Positions 44,635-55,145 of a stretch of 64,000 bases of DNA are shown in pieces. Source of the stretch: Rhodococcus sp. BP22 (GTDB taxonomy: Bacteria; Actinomycetota; Actinomycetes; Mycobacteriales; Mycobacteriaceae). The notes beneath the pieces were generated by a model. It was not told the origin of the DNA. It worked only from the letters and a program-made list of their open reading frames with translations, and ran no database searches. A program made the translations under genes and the position numbers. Location of the stretch: contig NZ_JACFTB010000003.1 of NCBI RefSeq assembly GCF_014281965.1, forward strand, positions 372,001-436,000. Reading direction: 5' to 3'. Each line of letters opens with the position of its first letter. Positions within the stretch are counted from its first letter, which is position 1.

Positions 44635-45291
44635 ATGGCCAGTGTGAAGCACGGAGCGCAGACTGCGAAACCGGCAGCAGGAAAGCGGACCCGCCTGAGT
44701 CCGGAAGATCGTCGAGCGCAGTTGATCGCACTCGGAACGGACATGCTCTCCGAACGTCCCCTCGAGCAGATTTCGGTCGAAGACATAGCCGATCAAGCAG
44801 GCGTTTCCCGCGGTCTTCTGTTCCACTACTTCGCCTCGAAACGGGACTTTCACCTCGCCATCGTCCGCGAGACCAGCAACACGATGCTCGAACGCACGGC
44901 GCCTGACACCAGCCTCGAACCGTTGGAACTCCTCCGCGAATCGGTGGCCAATTACGTCGACTACGTCACCGAGAATCGGGACACCTACATTTCGCTACTC
45001 CGCGGAACGGTAGGAGGAGACGCCGATATGCGAGAGGTGTTCGAGCAAACCCGGACCACCATGGCTGACCGAACCGTCACCCAGCTCCACAAACTCGATA
45101 TCGAGCCCACGGCGACCATCCGCCTTGCCGTACGCGGCTGGATCGCGTTCGTCGAAGAAGCGACCATCTCCTGGCTCCGAGACCCCGAAGTAAGCCGCGA
45201 AGAAGTCATCGCGCTCAACGTCGCCGCCCTGCCTGCGGTGGCGCTCACACCTGACATGATCACTGCGCTGTTCGGAGCGGACGTCGAGTAG
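44635..45291 (+). CDS. TetR-family transcriptional regulator
   Basis: The 218-residue regulator has an N-terminal helix-turn-helix (ISVEDIADQAGVSRGLLFHYFASKRDF, about 45-71) and an all-helical ligand domain. It is divergent from the BVMO-SDR-esterase operon, with one palindrome between the two -10 boxes, so it most likely represses both. The inducer would be a substrate or product of that operon. Confidence 0.88.
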   Translation: MASVKHGAQTAKPAAGKRTRLSPEDRRAQLIALGTDMLSERPLEQISVEDIADQAGVSRGLLFHYFASKRDFHLAIVRETSNTMLERTAPDTSLEPLELLRESVANYVDYVTENRDTYISLLRGTVGGDADMREVFEQTRTTMADRTVTQLHKLDIEPTATIRLAVRGWIAFVEEATISWLRDPEVSREEVIALNVAALPAVALTPDMITALFGADVE

Positions 45292-45398
45292 TTTTTGCCG
45301 CTGTGAACCTTCGCTCGAATGGCACTCCGAAACCGCCCTGATCGTATGAGTGGACCATTGAAGCGATGGGGTGGGCGCATACAGTCCCACAACGCCGA

Positions 45399-45438
45399 AT
45401 GGCGCACCCGGTCGCTCGAAAGTGACCGAATGCGCCAT
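45399..45438. terminator. Hairpin between convergent TetR gene and kgd
   Basis: Two 18-nt arms (45399-45416 and 45421-45438) pair around a CGAA loop, with one 2-nt mismatch and one G-U pair. There is no T-run. Confidence 0.6.
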
Positions 45439-45453
45439 CAGGCGTGAAGTGAA

Positions 45454-48400
45454 CTACTCGCCGACGCCCGAGAAGGCCTCGTCGATGATTTCGAGCTGCT
45501 CGACGGCGTGCACCTTGCTCGAACCCGAGGAAGGTGCCGACATCGCACGACGCGAAACCCGCTTGATGCCGCTGAGAACGTCCGGCATCAATTCTGGGAA
45601 CGCCAGACCGAAGAACGGCCACGCACCCTGGTTCGCAGGCTCCTCTTGGACCCAGCGGAACTCGGTTGCGTTGGGGTAACTGTTGATCGCTTCGGTGATC
45701 CGGTGGACCGGGACCGGGTAGAGCTGTTCGATCCGGACGATCGCCACATCTTCGCGGTTGTCCTTCTGCTTGCGTGCGAGAAGCTCGTAGTAGAGCTTGC
45801 CGCTCACCATCAGGACGCGCTTGACCTTGCTGCGATCACCGGTACCGGAGTCGTAGGTCGGCTCGTCGAACACGGAGTGGAACTTGCCGTCGGTGAAGTC
45901 CTCGATGTTGGACACCGCGGCCTTGTTCCTCAGCATCGACTTCGGTGTGAAGACGATCAGTGGGCGACGGATTCCGTCCCGTGCGTGGCGACGCAGGAGG
46001 TGGAAGTAGTTCGCCGGCGTGGACGGAACCGAGACGGTCATCGAACCCTCGGCGCAGAGCGTGAGGAAACGTTCGATTCGGCCCGAAGTGTGGTCCGGAC
46101 CCTGTCCTTCGTGACCGTGCGGCAGCAGCAGCACGACGTCGGCCAGCTGTCCCCACTTCGCCTCACCGGAGGAGATGAACTCGTCGATGATGGACTGCGC
46201 GCCGTTGACGAAGTCGCCGAACTGCGCTTCCCACATGACGAGTGCATCGGGGTCACCAACGGAGTAGCCGTACTCGAAGCCGACGGCTGCGAATTCGCTC
46301 AGTGCGGAGTCGTAGACCATGAACTTGCCGGGATTCTCGCTGCCGATGTTGTGCAGCGGGGTGTACTCGGCGCCGGTCTTGCGGTCGATGATGACCGAGT
46401 GCCGCTGGGAGAACGTTCCGCGACGGGTGTCCTGGCCGGAGAAACGAACGTTGCGTCCCTCGTCGACGAGGCTACCGAGAGCCAGAAGCTCACCGAATGC
46501 CCAGTCGACCTTGCCTTCGTACGACATTTCGCGACGCTTTTCGAGTACCGGCTTGACGCGCGGGTGCACGCTGAAACCGTCCGGAACTTCGAGATGCGCG
46601 TCACCGATGCGGTGCAGAACCGATTTGTCGACCGCCGTCGTGAGCTTGGCGGGCAACTGCTGGTCGAGTTCGACCGACTCGCTGGGCTCCGGGGTGTACT
46701 TCTCGAGTTCGCGAACCTCGTTGAAGACGCGTTCGAGCTGGCCCTGGTAGTCGCGAAGCGCGTCCTCGGCCTCCTTGAGGGAGATGTCGCCACGGCCGAT
46801 CAGCGATTCGGTGTAGCTCTTGCGAACGCTGCGCTTGGTGTCGATGAGGTCGTACATCGCCGGCTGGGTCATCGAAGGGTCGTCACCTTCGTTGTGTCCA
46901 CGCCTGCGGTAGCAGATCATGTCGATGACGACGTCCTTGTGGAACTTCTGCCGGAAGTCGACGGCGAGATGCGCAACGCGTACGCAGGCTTCGGGGTCGT
47001 CTCCGTTGACGTGGAAGATCGGTGCGCCGATCATCTTCGCGACGTCGGTGCAGTACTCGGACGAGCGGGAGTGCTCAGGTGCGGTGGTGAAGCCGACCTG
47101 GTTGTTGACCACGATGTGCACGGTTCCGCCGGTCCGGTAGCCACGCAGAAGCGCAAGGTTCAGCGTTTCTGCAACGACGCCCTGGCCTGCGAACGCTGCG
47201 TCGCCGTGGAGCATCAGCGGTAGAACGGAGAATCCGCCTTCGCCTGCACCCTTGTCGAGCAGATCCTGCTTGGCGCGGACGAGCCCTTCGAGGACAGGGT
47301 CGACTGCTTCGAGATGAGACGGGTTCGCGGTGAGCGAGACCTTGATGTCGTTTTCGCCGAACATCTGGATGTACGTGCCCTCGGCACCGAGGTGGTACTT
47401 CACATCGCCCGAGCCATGTGCGGCTGCGGGGTTCATGTTGCCCTCGAACTCGGTGAAGATTTTCGAGTACGGCTTACCCACGATATTGGCGAGGACGTTG
47501 AGACGACCGCGGTGCGGCATGCCGATGACGACCTCGTCGAGTGCATACTCTGCACTCTGGTCGATGACCGCATCCATCATGGGGATGACGGATTCGGCGC
47601 CTTCGAGCGAGAAGCGCTTCTGGCCGACGTACTTCGTCTGCAGGAACGTCTCGAATGCCTCGGCTGCATTGAGCTTGCTCAATGTGTACTTCTGCTGCGC
47701 CACGGTCGGTTTGACGAGTGTCGTCTCGACGCGGTCCTGAAGCCAGGCGACCTGATCCGTCTCGAGGATGTGGGTGTATTCCACACCTACGTGGCGGCAG
47801 TAGGAGTCACGTAGGACGCTGAGTACGTCGCGAAGACGCATCTTGTCCTTGCCGTGGAATCCGCCGACCTTGAACTCGCGATCGAGGTCCCACAGCGTGA
47901 GGTCGTGGCTGATGACATCGAGATCCGGGTGCATCCGGAACTTGTCCTTGGTGAACTGCAGCGGATCGGTGTCGGCCATCAGGTGACCGCGGTTGCGGTA
48001 CGCGGCGATCAGTTCGAGAACGCGAGTGTTCTTGTCGACCGTTCCCTCGGGCAGATCCTTGCGCCAGCGAATCGGCTCGTACGGGATCTTGAGCGAGTGG
48101 AACAGTTCGTCGTAGAACTCGTCACTGATCAGCAAGTTGTGGATCGTGCGAAGGAAGTCGCCAGATTCCGCACCCTGGATGATCCGGTGGTCGTACGTCG
48201 AGGTGAGGGTCATCAGCTTGCCGACGCCCAGCTCGGCGAGGCGCTCGTCGCTCGCGCCCTGGAACTCCGCGGGGTATTCCATCGCGCCGGCACCGATGAT
48301 CGTTCCCTGGCCATTCATCAGGCGCGGAACCGAGTGCACGGTTCCGATGCCACCGGGGTTGGTCAGCGAGATCGTGACGCCTTGGAAGTCCTCGCCCGTC

Positions 48401-49245
48401 AGTTTGCCGTCACGCGCACGACGGACTACGTCCTCGTATGCGTTGTAGAACTGGGCGAAGGTGTGATCCTGTGTGCCCTTGATCGCGGCGACGACGAGGG
48501 TGCGGTTGCCGTCCTTGCCGGGTAGGTCGATGGCAAGACCAAGGTTGGTCGCACTGGGTGTGACCGCGTTCGGCTTGCCGTCGATCTCGGCGAAGTGGGT
48601 GTTCATGGTCGGGAACGACTTGATTGCCTGGACGATCGCAAATCCGAGGATGTGCGTGAACGAAATCTTGCCGCCGCGTGTACGCGCGAGATGGTTGTTG
48701 ATCACCAACCGGTTGTCGACCATGAGCTTCGCCGGAATCGCGCGAACGCTGGTCGCTGTCGGGATCTGCAGAGAAGCCGTCATATTTCGCGCGACGGCTG
48801 CTGCAGCTCCGCGAAGAATTTTGTTGGTCGGTTCGCCGGCGTCGCTCGTGGACGCAGTAGCGGGCTTTGCGGCAGCAGCGGTCAAGGTTCCACCTGCGGC
48901 TTTCGACGTCGCGGGCTTAGAGGTCGGCGCAGGCTTGACTGCGGCGGCCTTGGGCGATTCGGTTTTCACCGGTGCACTCCGGGGAGCTGGAGCGGTGCCG
49001 TTCGATCCGGAAGCACCCGTCGCGGATGCGTTGCTCTTCGAAGCAGCGGCGCTGCTGGAGGCGGGCTTCGCTGTACTGCCATTCGGGACAGACGCAGTGT
49101 CACCTGCCGGAGCGTCCGGGTCGTAATCGGTGAGGAATTCGTGCCAGCTCGCGTCCACAGACGCTGGGTCTTCCTTGAATCGCTGGTACATCTCGTCGAC
49201 CAGCCATTGGTTTTGTCCGAATTGGGTAGTAGAGCTGCTGCTCAC
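45454..49245 (-). CDS. kgd: Multifunctional 2-oxoglutarate decarboxylase/dehydrogenase E1/E2 (Kgd)
   Basis: Kgd is the 2-oxoglutarate-metabolising enzyme of actinobacteria; it can act as carboxylyase, as E1-E2 of the dehydrogenase complex, or as HOAS synthase. The 1263-residue protein has the N-terminal [17 protein letters not shown] segment, an Ala/Pro/Lys-rich linker (about 48-125), an E2-like acyltransferase domain ([27 protein letters not shown]), and a thiamine-diphosphate E1 part ([31 protein letters not shown]). The length matches Rv1248c. No lipoyl domain is present, as in the family. Start is GTG 49245. Confidence 0.96.
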   Translation of the reverse strand: MSSSSTTQFGQNQWLVDEMYQRFKEDPASVDASWHEFLTDYDPDAPAGDTASVPNGSTAKPASSSAAASKSNASATGASGSNGTAPAPRSAPVKTESPKAAAVKPAPTSKPATSKAAGGTLTAAAAKPATASTSDAGEPTNKILRGAAAAVARNMTASLQIPTATSVRAIPAKLMVDNRLVINNHLARTRGGKISFTHILGFAIVQAIKSFPTMNTHFAEIDGKPNAVTPSATNLGLAIDLPGKDGNRTLVVAAIKGTQDHTFAQFYNAYEDVVRRARDGKLTGEDFQGVTISLTNPGGIGTVHSVPRLMNGQGTIIGAGAMEYPAEFQGASDERLAELGVGKLMTLTSTYDHRIIQGAESGDFLRTIHNLLISDEFYDELFHSLKIPYEPIRWRKDLPEGTVDKNTRVLELIAAYRNRGHLMADTDPLQFTKDKFRMHPDLDVISHDLTLWDLDREFKVGGFHGKDKMRLRDVLSVLRDSYCRHVGVEYTHILETDQVAWLQDRVETTLVKPTVAQQKYTLSKLNAAEAFETFLQTKYVGQKRFSLEGAESVIPMMDAVIDQSAEYALDEVVIGMPHRGRLNVLANIVGKPYSKIFTEFEGNMNPAAAHGSGDVKYHLGAEGTYIQMFGENDIKVSLTANPSHLEAVDPVLEGLVRAKQDLLDKGAGEGGFSVLPLMLHGDAAFAGQGVVAETLNLALLRGYRTGGTVHIVVNNQVGFTTAPEHSRSSEYCTDVAKMIGAPIFHVNGDDPEACVRVAHLAVDFRQKFHKDVVIDMICYRRRGHNEGDDPSMTQPAMYDLIDTKRSVRKSYTESLIGRGDISLKEAEDALRDYQGQLERVFNEVRELEKYTPEPSESVELDQQLPAKLTTAVDKSVLHRIGDAHLEVPDGFSVHPRVKPVLEKRREMSYEGKVDWAFGELLALGSLVDEGRNVRFSGQDTRRGTFSQRHSVIIDRKTGAEYTPLHNIGSENPGKFMVYDSALSEFAAVGFEYGYSVGDPDALVMWEAQFGDFVNGAQSIIDEFISSGEAKWGQLADVVLLLPHGHEGQGPDHTSGRIERFLTLCAEGSMTVSVPSTPANYFHLLRRHARDGIRRPLIVFTPKSMLRNKAAVSNIEDFTDGKFHSVFDEPTYDSGTGDRSKVKRVLMVSGKLYYELLARKQKDNREDVAIVRIEQLYPVPVHRITEAINSYPNATEFRWVQEEPANQGAWPFFGLAFPELMPDVLSGIKRVSRRAMSAPSSGSSKVHAVEQLEIIDEAFSGVGE

Positions 49246-49356
49246 GGCAGTAGTTCGCCTCGTCTCTTCTCTTCGTTCCCGATCAACGCGCGTACATAGC
49301 CAGGCTAACCCGCTCCCGGTACGTGCGAGCGCCCGGGACGGAGCTGTGATAAGTAC

Positions 49357-52300
49357 TCACGAGTAACTATCGGCTTCATTGCTGATGACTCCTCGGTCTA
49401 TCGGTTTATTCCCTCCGCGTGTTTCGGCCGCATTCCACAGCTGTGTGTAGAAGCCTCCGTGAGCGCGTAATCGATCGTGTGTACCTACCTCGACGATACG
49501 TCCGGAGTTCACGACGACGATCATGTCGGCGCGTGCCGCAGTCGCCAGCCGGTGCGCCACGACGACAGAGGTCCGCTTGCGGAGCACGGCGTCACTCGCC
49601 GTGAGAACTATGCGCTCGGTAGCCGGGTCGAGCGTGGCTGTCGCCTCGTCGAGGAGCAACAGGTCGGGGTCGACCAATTCGGCTCTGGCCAGCGCGATCA
49701 GCTGTCTTTGGCCGGCGGACAAGCCTTGTCCGCGCTCACCGACCGGCTGGTACATGCCACCGCGAAGTCCGGCGATGATGTCCAAAGCCCCGACCGCGCG
49801 GGCGGCGGATTCGATGTCGGCACGGCTCGCATCGGGGCGTCCGAAGGCGATGTTGCTTGCTACATCGCCGGTGAAAAGGTGCGCTTCCTGCGGTACGACT
49901 CCGAGTCGGCGACGGTATTCGGAGAGTCGGTATCGACGCAGATCGGTGCCTCCCACACGAACCGAACCTGACGTCGGATCGTAGAAACGGGCGAGCAATT
50001 TGATGACCGTCGACTTGCCGGCGCCGGTTTGGCCGACGAGTGCAACTGTGGTTCCCAGGGGGATTGTGAGATTGACCTCAGTGAGTGCATCGGTCTCGGC
50101 GCCTGCGTAGCGAAAGCTCACATTGTCGAGATGAATATCGCTGCGCAACTGACCGCCCTCGATCGGGACGGTGTCGGTGTCCGAGCCGGCCTCGATGGAA
50201 CTCGGCGTTCGCAACAGGTCGCCGATCCGGCTCACACCCACACTGGCCTGTTGGTAACCGTCGAAAACCTGGGACAGCTGCTGGATCGGTCCGAAGAGGA
50301 GACCGAGGTAGAGCACGAACGCGACGAATGTGCCTGCCGAAGTCGAACCGGTCGCGACCTGATGAGCCCCGACGAAGACGACGAAGGCCAATGCCACGTC
50401 CGAGAGCAGAGTGATGAAAGGGAAGAACACCGAGATCGCGCGCTGAGAGCGCATCCGGCTCCGACGGTATCGATCGGCACGTTCGGCGAACTGCAGTGCG
50501 GCGAACTCTTCGCGACGATATGCCTGTGCGGACCGAAGCCCGGCTACGTTTTCCTGGAAGTCGGCGTTGACGGTCGAGATTCGCTCGCGGGATTGGGAGT
50601 ACGCGACGGCGGAGACCTTGCGGAAGATGATCGTCGCGAGTATCAGCGGTGGGACTACAGCGAGTGCGACGAGTCCAAGTGTCAGATCGGTGACCAGGAG
50701 TGCGGCAGCGATGCCGATCACGGTGAGCAGTGAGACGACGGCGGTGGATGCACCGGTCTGGATGAACGACGACAGTGCGTCCACGTCGGTCGTCATCCGA
50801 GTCATGATGCGGCCGGAGAGTTCGCGTTCGTAGTAGTCCAAGCCGAGTCTCTGGATGTGCGCGTAGCTCTTGACACGTAAACCGAACAGGACTCGTTCTC
50901 CGGCCCGTGCGGTGATCATGGTGGTCGCGGCGATGACGAACCATCCCACTGCTGCAAGTACGACGCCGAGTGCGCTCGCGGCCCACAGTGCACCCGCATT
51001 CCCACTGCTTACTCCGTCGTCGACGGCGAAACGCACGATCGACGGAAAAGCAATCGCCGACAATGAGTCGAGCGCCAGCAACACCACGACCGTGGCAAGT
51101 AGGAGTCGGACGGGCTTCAGTAGACGTGAGAGTCGAAATTGTGGGTCCGCGGCTCGTATCTCCGCATCGGAGGCATGCGGATCCTCGGTTGCCGGTGGTA
51201 ACGCATCGACTGCAGCTTGCAGTTGCGGCGTCGATGCGACATGGCCGAGTGAGCCCGAAGTCGGTCCGCCCCTGCCCGCGGGTGGCGTGGAGGTGAGCGT
51301 GCGGCGGGAGGCTGAATCGACCGACTTTTCGAGTTCGGGCCACAGCATCGCCTCGGTCGGCGCGGCACTTCGTTCGCTGGTGGGTATGTCTCGAGGTCCT
51401 TCTCCGTCTGCGAGCAGCAGGCGGAACAGTGGGCAGCGCTCGTCCAATTCGGCGACCGTCCCGGAATCGATGATGCGGCCGTCGTCGAGTACTGCCACGC
51501 GGTCTGCCAGGGTCAGTGTCGAGCGTCGATGCGCGAGTATCAGGGTTGTTCTCTCACGCCCAGCGCGAAGCGCATCGAATATTGCTGCCTCGGTGGTTGC
51601 GTCGACTGCCGAAGTCGCATCGTCCAGGACGAGGATCCGCGGATCGGTCAGGAGTGCTCTGGCCAGTGCGATCCGTTGCCGCTGCCCACCGGACAGGGTG
51701 AGGCCGCGTTCGCCGACGACCGAGTCGTACCCGTCTGGCAAGGCATCGATGAACGAGGCTGCTTCGGCCAGAGTTGCCGCGCGAGTGATGTCCTCGGCAG
51801 TGGCGTCGGGTCGGCCGAGGGCGATATTCGCGGCAATGGTGTCCGAGAACAGAAACGGTTCGTCGAAGACGAGACCGACGGCGCCGCGGAGTTGCTCGGC
51901 GCTGATGTCGGCGACGTCGAATCTCCTCCCGTGCGACGTCAACGCAACCGAGCCGATTCGGGGGCTGTAGAAGCGCGGGAGCAGTAGCGACAGTGCGGTC
52001 TTTCCTGAGCCTGCGTGCCCGACTATCGCGACGCTTTCCCCTGGCGCGACCGTGAGATCGAAGTATCGAAGCACGTCGCGTTCTTCCTCGAAGCCGAAGG
52101 TCACTGCGGAGAGGTCCACTCCCAGTGGCCCGTCGGGGAGGTGGGTGGGGTGCTCGGGCTCGGGGACCGAAGGCTCGGTGTCGATGACCTCGTAGACGCG
52201 CTCGACGGCGGCTCGGGAGAGTTGCGCCATGATTATGACCGAGGACAGCGTGCGGGTTACCGCCGACAGCGTTGCCACGTACGTCGCGAAGGCGAGGAAG

Positions 52301-53157
52301 GTGCCGATAGTGATGTGGTCGGTCATGGCGAGGTAGCCGCCGAGTGCGATGACACCGACGAGTCCCAGTTGGGGGATTGCCGCCATCGACGGAGTGAATC
52401 GGGAGTTGATTCTGGCCGAGCGCATTCGTTCGGCGAAGAGTGTGCGGCTCAGGTTCTCGAGCAGGTCGACCGCTCGGGCTTCCTGCCCGAAACCTTTGAC
52501 GACGCGCACTCCGGTCACGGTTTCCTCGACGTGCTGGGCAAGGTCGCCCGCTCGTTGTTGCGCCGACCATGTTGCCGCATACAGCGTGGGCCGAATGCGA
52601 TGAACGACGATCGATACTGCAGGAACGATCAACAGTGCGACGGCGGTCAACAGTGGCGACAGATAGGCCATCACGACCAGGGCGAGGACGAACTGCAGCA
52701 ATGCCCCGGCCGACAACGGCATCATCGCCAGCAACCCCTGAACGAGTTGCAGATCGGTGATGGTCCGCGAGACGACCTGCCCGGTTCTGATGTCGTCCTG
52801 TCGTCGACCGTCCAGGCGTTGCAGTGACGCGAGTAGACCGAGCCTCAGATCGTGTTGGACGTCGATCGACAGTCGGCCGGCCAGGAATCGTCGACCGAAC
52901 TGGCAGCCGAACCGAACTACGCCGAGTGCACCGATCGCTATGGCGATGGCGCCGATTGTGCTGCCCTCGCCTGCACTTGCGCCGTCGATCGCGATGCGGG
53001 TGAGCAACGGGAACGAGATATCGATCACGGCGGCAATCATGGTGACGGCCAACGCACCCGCGGCTGTCCGGCGGTGAATCCAGCATTGAGCACCGAGACG
53101 GCGGATCCAGCCAGGGGATCCGGTCACCGATTGGTGGGCACTACCGATAGTCGACAT
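49357..53157 (-). CDS. Giant fused ABC exporter (TMD-NBD-TMD-NBD) with an asymmetric ATPase pair
   Basis: The 1266-residue protein contains two complete exporter halves joined by a linker of about 110 residues. NBD1 has Walker A GHAGSGKT (near 375) and signature LSGGQRQR, but its Q-loop position reads VFDEPFLF and Walker B ILVLDDATSAVD, lacking the catalytic glutamate. NBD2 is canonical in Walker A GQTGAGKST, VPQEAHLF and LLLLDEATATLD, although its signature reads LSAGQRQ. This is the pattern of heterodimeric exporters with one degenerate site, fused as in Rv0194. Such pumps export drugs or lipids. The start is ATG 53157 or GTG 53160. It ends 111 bp before kgd. Confidence 0.88.
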   Translation of the reverse strand: MSTIGSAHQSVTGSPGWIRRLGAQCWIHRRTAAGALAVTMIAAVIDISFPLLTRIAIDGASAGEGSTIGAIAIAIGALGVVRFGCQFGRRFLAGRLSIDVQHDLRLGLLASLQRLDGRRQDDIRTGQVVSRTITDLQLVQGLLAMMPLSAGALLQFVLALVVMAYLSPLLTAVALLIVPAVSIVVHRIRPTLYAATWSAQQRAGDLAQHVEETVTGVRVVKGFGQEARAVDLLENLSRTLFAERMRSARINSRFTPSMAAIPQLGLVGVIALGGYLAMTDHITIGTFLAFATYVATLSAVTRTLSSVIIMAQLSRAAVERVYEVIDTEPSVPEPEHPTHLPDGPLGVDLSAVTFGFEEERDVLRYFDLTVAPGESVAIVGHAGSGKTALSLLLPRFYSPRIGSVALTSHGRRFDVADISAEQLRGAVGLVFDEPFLFSDTIAANIALGRPDATAEDITRAATLAEAASFIDALPDGYDSVVGERGLTLSGGQRQRIALARALLTDPRILVLDDATSAVDATTEAAIFDALRAGRERTTLILAHRRSTLTLADRVAVLDDGRIIDSGTVAELDERCPLFRLLLADGEGPRDIPTSERSAAPTEAMLWPELEKSVDSASRRTLTSTPPAGRGGPTSGSLGHVASTPQLQAAVDALPPATEDPHASDAEIRAADPQFRLSRLLKPVRLLLATVVVLLALDSLSAIAFPSIVRFAVDDGVSSGNAGALWAASALGVVLAAVGWFVIAATTMITARAGERVLFGLRVKSYAHIQRLGLDYYERELSGRIMTRMTTDVDALSSFIQTGASTAVVSLLTVIGIAAALLVTDLTLGLVALAVVPPLILATIIFRKVSAVAYSQSRERISTVNADFQENVAGLRSAQAYRREEFAALQFAERADRYRRSRMRSQRAISVFFPFITLLSDVALAFVVFVGAHQVATGSTSAGTFVAFVLYLGLLFGPIQQLSQVFDGYQQASVGVSRIGDLLRTPSSIEAGSDTDTVPIEGGQLRSDIHLDNVSFRYAGAETDALTEVNLTIPLGTTVALVGQTGAGKSTVIKLLARFYDPTSGSVRVGGTDLRRYRLSEYRRRLGVVPQEAHLFTGDVASNIAFGRPDASRADIESAARAVGALDIIAGLRGGMYQPVGERGQGLSAGQRQLIALARAELVDPDLLLLDEATATLDPATERIVLTASDAVLRKRTSVVVAHRLATAARADMIVVVNSGRIVEVGTHDRLRAHGGFYTQLWNAAETRGGNKPIDRGVISNEADSYS

Positions 53158-53193
53158 CACGATCGAAGGTAGACCGTGCTACCGACACCCTCC

Positions 53194-53955
53194 TCAGCTG
53201 ATGTCGCGTTCCCTGGTCCGCAGCCAGCCGGCACCCGCAACGGCGAGCCCCCACACCAGTAGGCCGAACGGCGCCACCGGCCAGGGCATGAAGAATTCGC
53301 TATCGATCTCGCCCACTCCGACCGTCGCAAGAGTGAGCGCCGATGGGGTCACCACCGAGATGTTGCCCAGGCCGATACCCGACACTATCGAGGTCGCAAC
53401 GAGTTCGCCGATCGGATACCACGCGACGATGATGATCGCGGGCCAGGTCGGGGAGCCCATCAGTAGTCCGAGACCGGCCCCGATCAAGGACCAGACGACG
53501 ACGGCGAACAACCCCATGGCAAGCATGCCGATCACCGCGCCTGACAGCACGAAAGGTTCACTCGAGAACAGCAACAGGCACACCAGGCTGACGATCTCGA
53601 CCAGAAGGCCGTATCCGAGTGCGAACAGAGCGGTGACACCCAGCTTGGCGGCGATGACGCGGTCACGACTCGTCGAGGTCAGAAATGATGTGGTGATCGT
53701 GTCGTACCGGAATTCGGTGCCACCGTTCACCGCTCCGAACACCGCGACGAACATCATCGTGAACCCGAGGGCGACGTAGAGCCCCACGATTCCGAAGCCG
53801 CCCGACAATTCGAACTCGTAGTCGGAGGTGGAATTGGCTATCGACGCGGCGATCGCGCTGGCGCAGATCCCGACGAACACCGGTGGTATGGCCAGCGCCC
53901 ACCAGAATTTGAGGGTTGTCACCTTGCGTATCTCGGAGGTGATCAACGTAGTCAT
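53194..53955 (-). CDS. ABC-2-type membrane permease
   Basis: The 253-residue protein has six membrane helices, starting after TSEIRKVTTLKFWWALA, and the ABC-2 pattern NGGTEFRYDTITTSFLTSTSRDRVIAAK between helices 2 and 3. It pairs with the ATPase encoded immediately upstream, whose stop overlaps its ATG (ATGA). The substrate is unknown; bacitracin-type and antibiotic exporters share this layout. Confidence 0.85.
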   Translation of the reverse strand: MTTLITSEIRKVTTLKFWWALAIPPVFVGICASAIAASIANSTSDYEFELSGGFGIVGLYVALGFTMMFVAVFGAVNGGTEFRYDTITTSFLTSTSRDRVIAAKLGVTALFALGYGLLVEIVSLVCLLLFSSEPFVLSGAVIGMLAMGLFAVVVWSLIGAGLGLLMGSPTWPAIIIVAWYPIGELVATSIVSGIGLGNISVVTPSALTLATVGVGEIDSEFFMPWPVAPFGLLVWGLAVAGAGWLRTRERDIS

Positions 53956-55055
53956 CGTCGACCCCCGTCCCAGGGAGACGGGCCGGCGTCCGGTGCCCCG
54001 TGTTGCTGTTGCGGGCCATAACCGAGGGGAGGAGCGTAACCAGGGGGCTGTGGATGACCTGCGGGCTGGGGATAACCAGGAGGAGGTCCGTACCCAGACA
54101 TTCCGATACTGCCCGCGGGCGTCGCGGTGTACTGCCCGGCAGTCATCGAAAGAAATACTTGTTCGAGGTCCACGTGCTCGTAAGAAGCACCGAAGACGGT
54201 CAACCCGGACTCCGACGCTATGCGCGTGACGGTGTCCGTATCGCTACCGGCGACGCCGAGCCGTCCGTCGGGAAGTAGTTGTGCGTTCGTGATTCCGTTG
54301 GATGCAAGTGCCAGGGCAAGAGCCGCCGGATCCGACACGGCAACGAGCGTTCGGCTCGGCCGCGAGGCACGAAGCTGATCGATCCCACCCTGATACATCA
54401 AGGCACCGCCGCTGATGATCACCAGATTGTCGACCGTCGCCTCGACCTCGCGGAGTAGGTGGCTGGAGATGAGTACGGTCCTTCCCCCTGCCGCGTAGGA
54501 CTTCAGAAAGTCGCGGAGCCAGGCGATTCCCTCGGGGTCGAGCCCGTTGGCAGGCTCGTCGAGCACCAGAATCTCGGGATCGCCCAGGAGCGCCGTCGCC
54601 AAGGCGAGTCGCTGACGCATTCCGAGGGAGAATCCGCCGACCTGACGGTTGGTCGCGTCCGCGAGGCCGACGAGTCGGAGAACGTCGTCGGCGCGGCTGT
54701 CGGGCACACCGATCGACGCGGTGAAGATGCGAAGGTGGCCGGCCGCGGTGCGCTTGGGATGCAGACTGCGTGAATCGAGTACGGCACCGACGGCGCGAGC
54801 CGGGTGGCGCAGGGCAGAAAAGGGTGCACCGGCCACCAGGCCGACCCCGGCGCTCGGTTTCGCCAGGCCGAGCAGCATCCGCAGCGTCGTGGTCTTACCG
54901 GATCCGTTGGGGCCGAGAAATCCTGTGATGGATCCGCGTGGGACTACGAAGCTGAGGTCGGACACTGCGCGAATCGAGCCGAAGATCTTGGTGAGACCTT
55001 GCGCTTGCAGTGCGTGGACAGCGAAGCCGTTCGCCCCTGCGTAGCCGCCTGTCAT
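53952..55055 (-). CDS. ABC-2 exporter ATPase with a proline/glycine/tyrosine-rich tail
   Basis: The 367-residue ATPase has Walker A GPNGSGKTT (about 48-56), a signature region GFSLGMRQRL, Walker B ILVLDEPANGLDPEG and H-loop ISSHLL. Residues after about 318 form a low-complexity tail (PPPGYPQPAGHPQPPGYAPP), unusual for the family. It is coupled to the permease downstream. The tail may bind partners or promote clustering, which is only a guess. Confidence 0.87.
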   Translation of the reverse strand: MTGGYAGANGFAVHALQAQGLTKIFGSIRAVSDLSFVVPRGSITGFLGPNGSGKTTTLRMLLGLAKPSAGVGLVAGAPFSALRHPARAVGAVLDSRSLHPKRTAAGHLRIFTASIGVPDSRADDVLRLVGLADATNRQVGGFSLGMRQRLALATALLGDPEILVLDEPANGLDPEGIAWLRDFLKSYAAGGRTVLISSHLLREVEATVDNLVIISGGALMYQGGIDQLRASRPSRTLVAVSDPAALALALASNGITNAQLLPDGRLGVAGSDTDTVTRIASESGLTVFGASYEHVDLEQVFLSMTAGQYTATPAGSIGMSGYGPPPGYPQPAGHPQPPGYAPPLGYGPQQQHGAPDAGPSPWDGGRR

Positions 55056-55145
55056 GGATTCGATTCCCCCGGATCGTCGTACGTGAGCTACCGGGGTCGA
55101 GTGAACTTCCCGACCCCGGGTTCAGGCTACGACGTTCGCGGTTGC

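Noticed and set aside
45508-47223. 571-codon open frame opposite kgd
   Set aside because: It mirrors the kgd reading frame and has biased Val/Glu/Arg content with no recognisable motif.
51554-53086. 510-codon frame in the same strand as the fused exporter
   Set aside because: It is an arginine-rich out-of-frame reading; the exporter frame carries the transporter domains.
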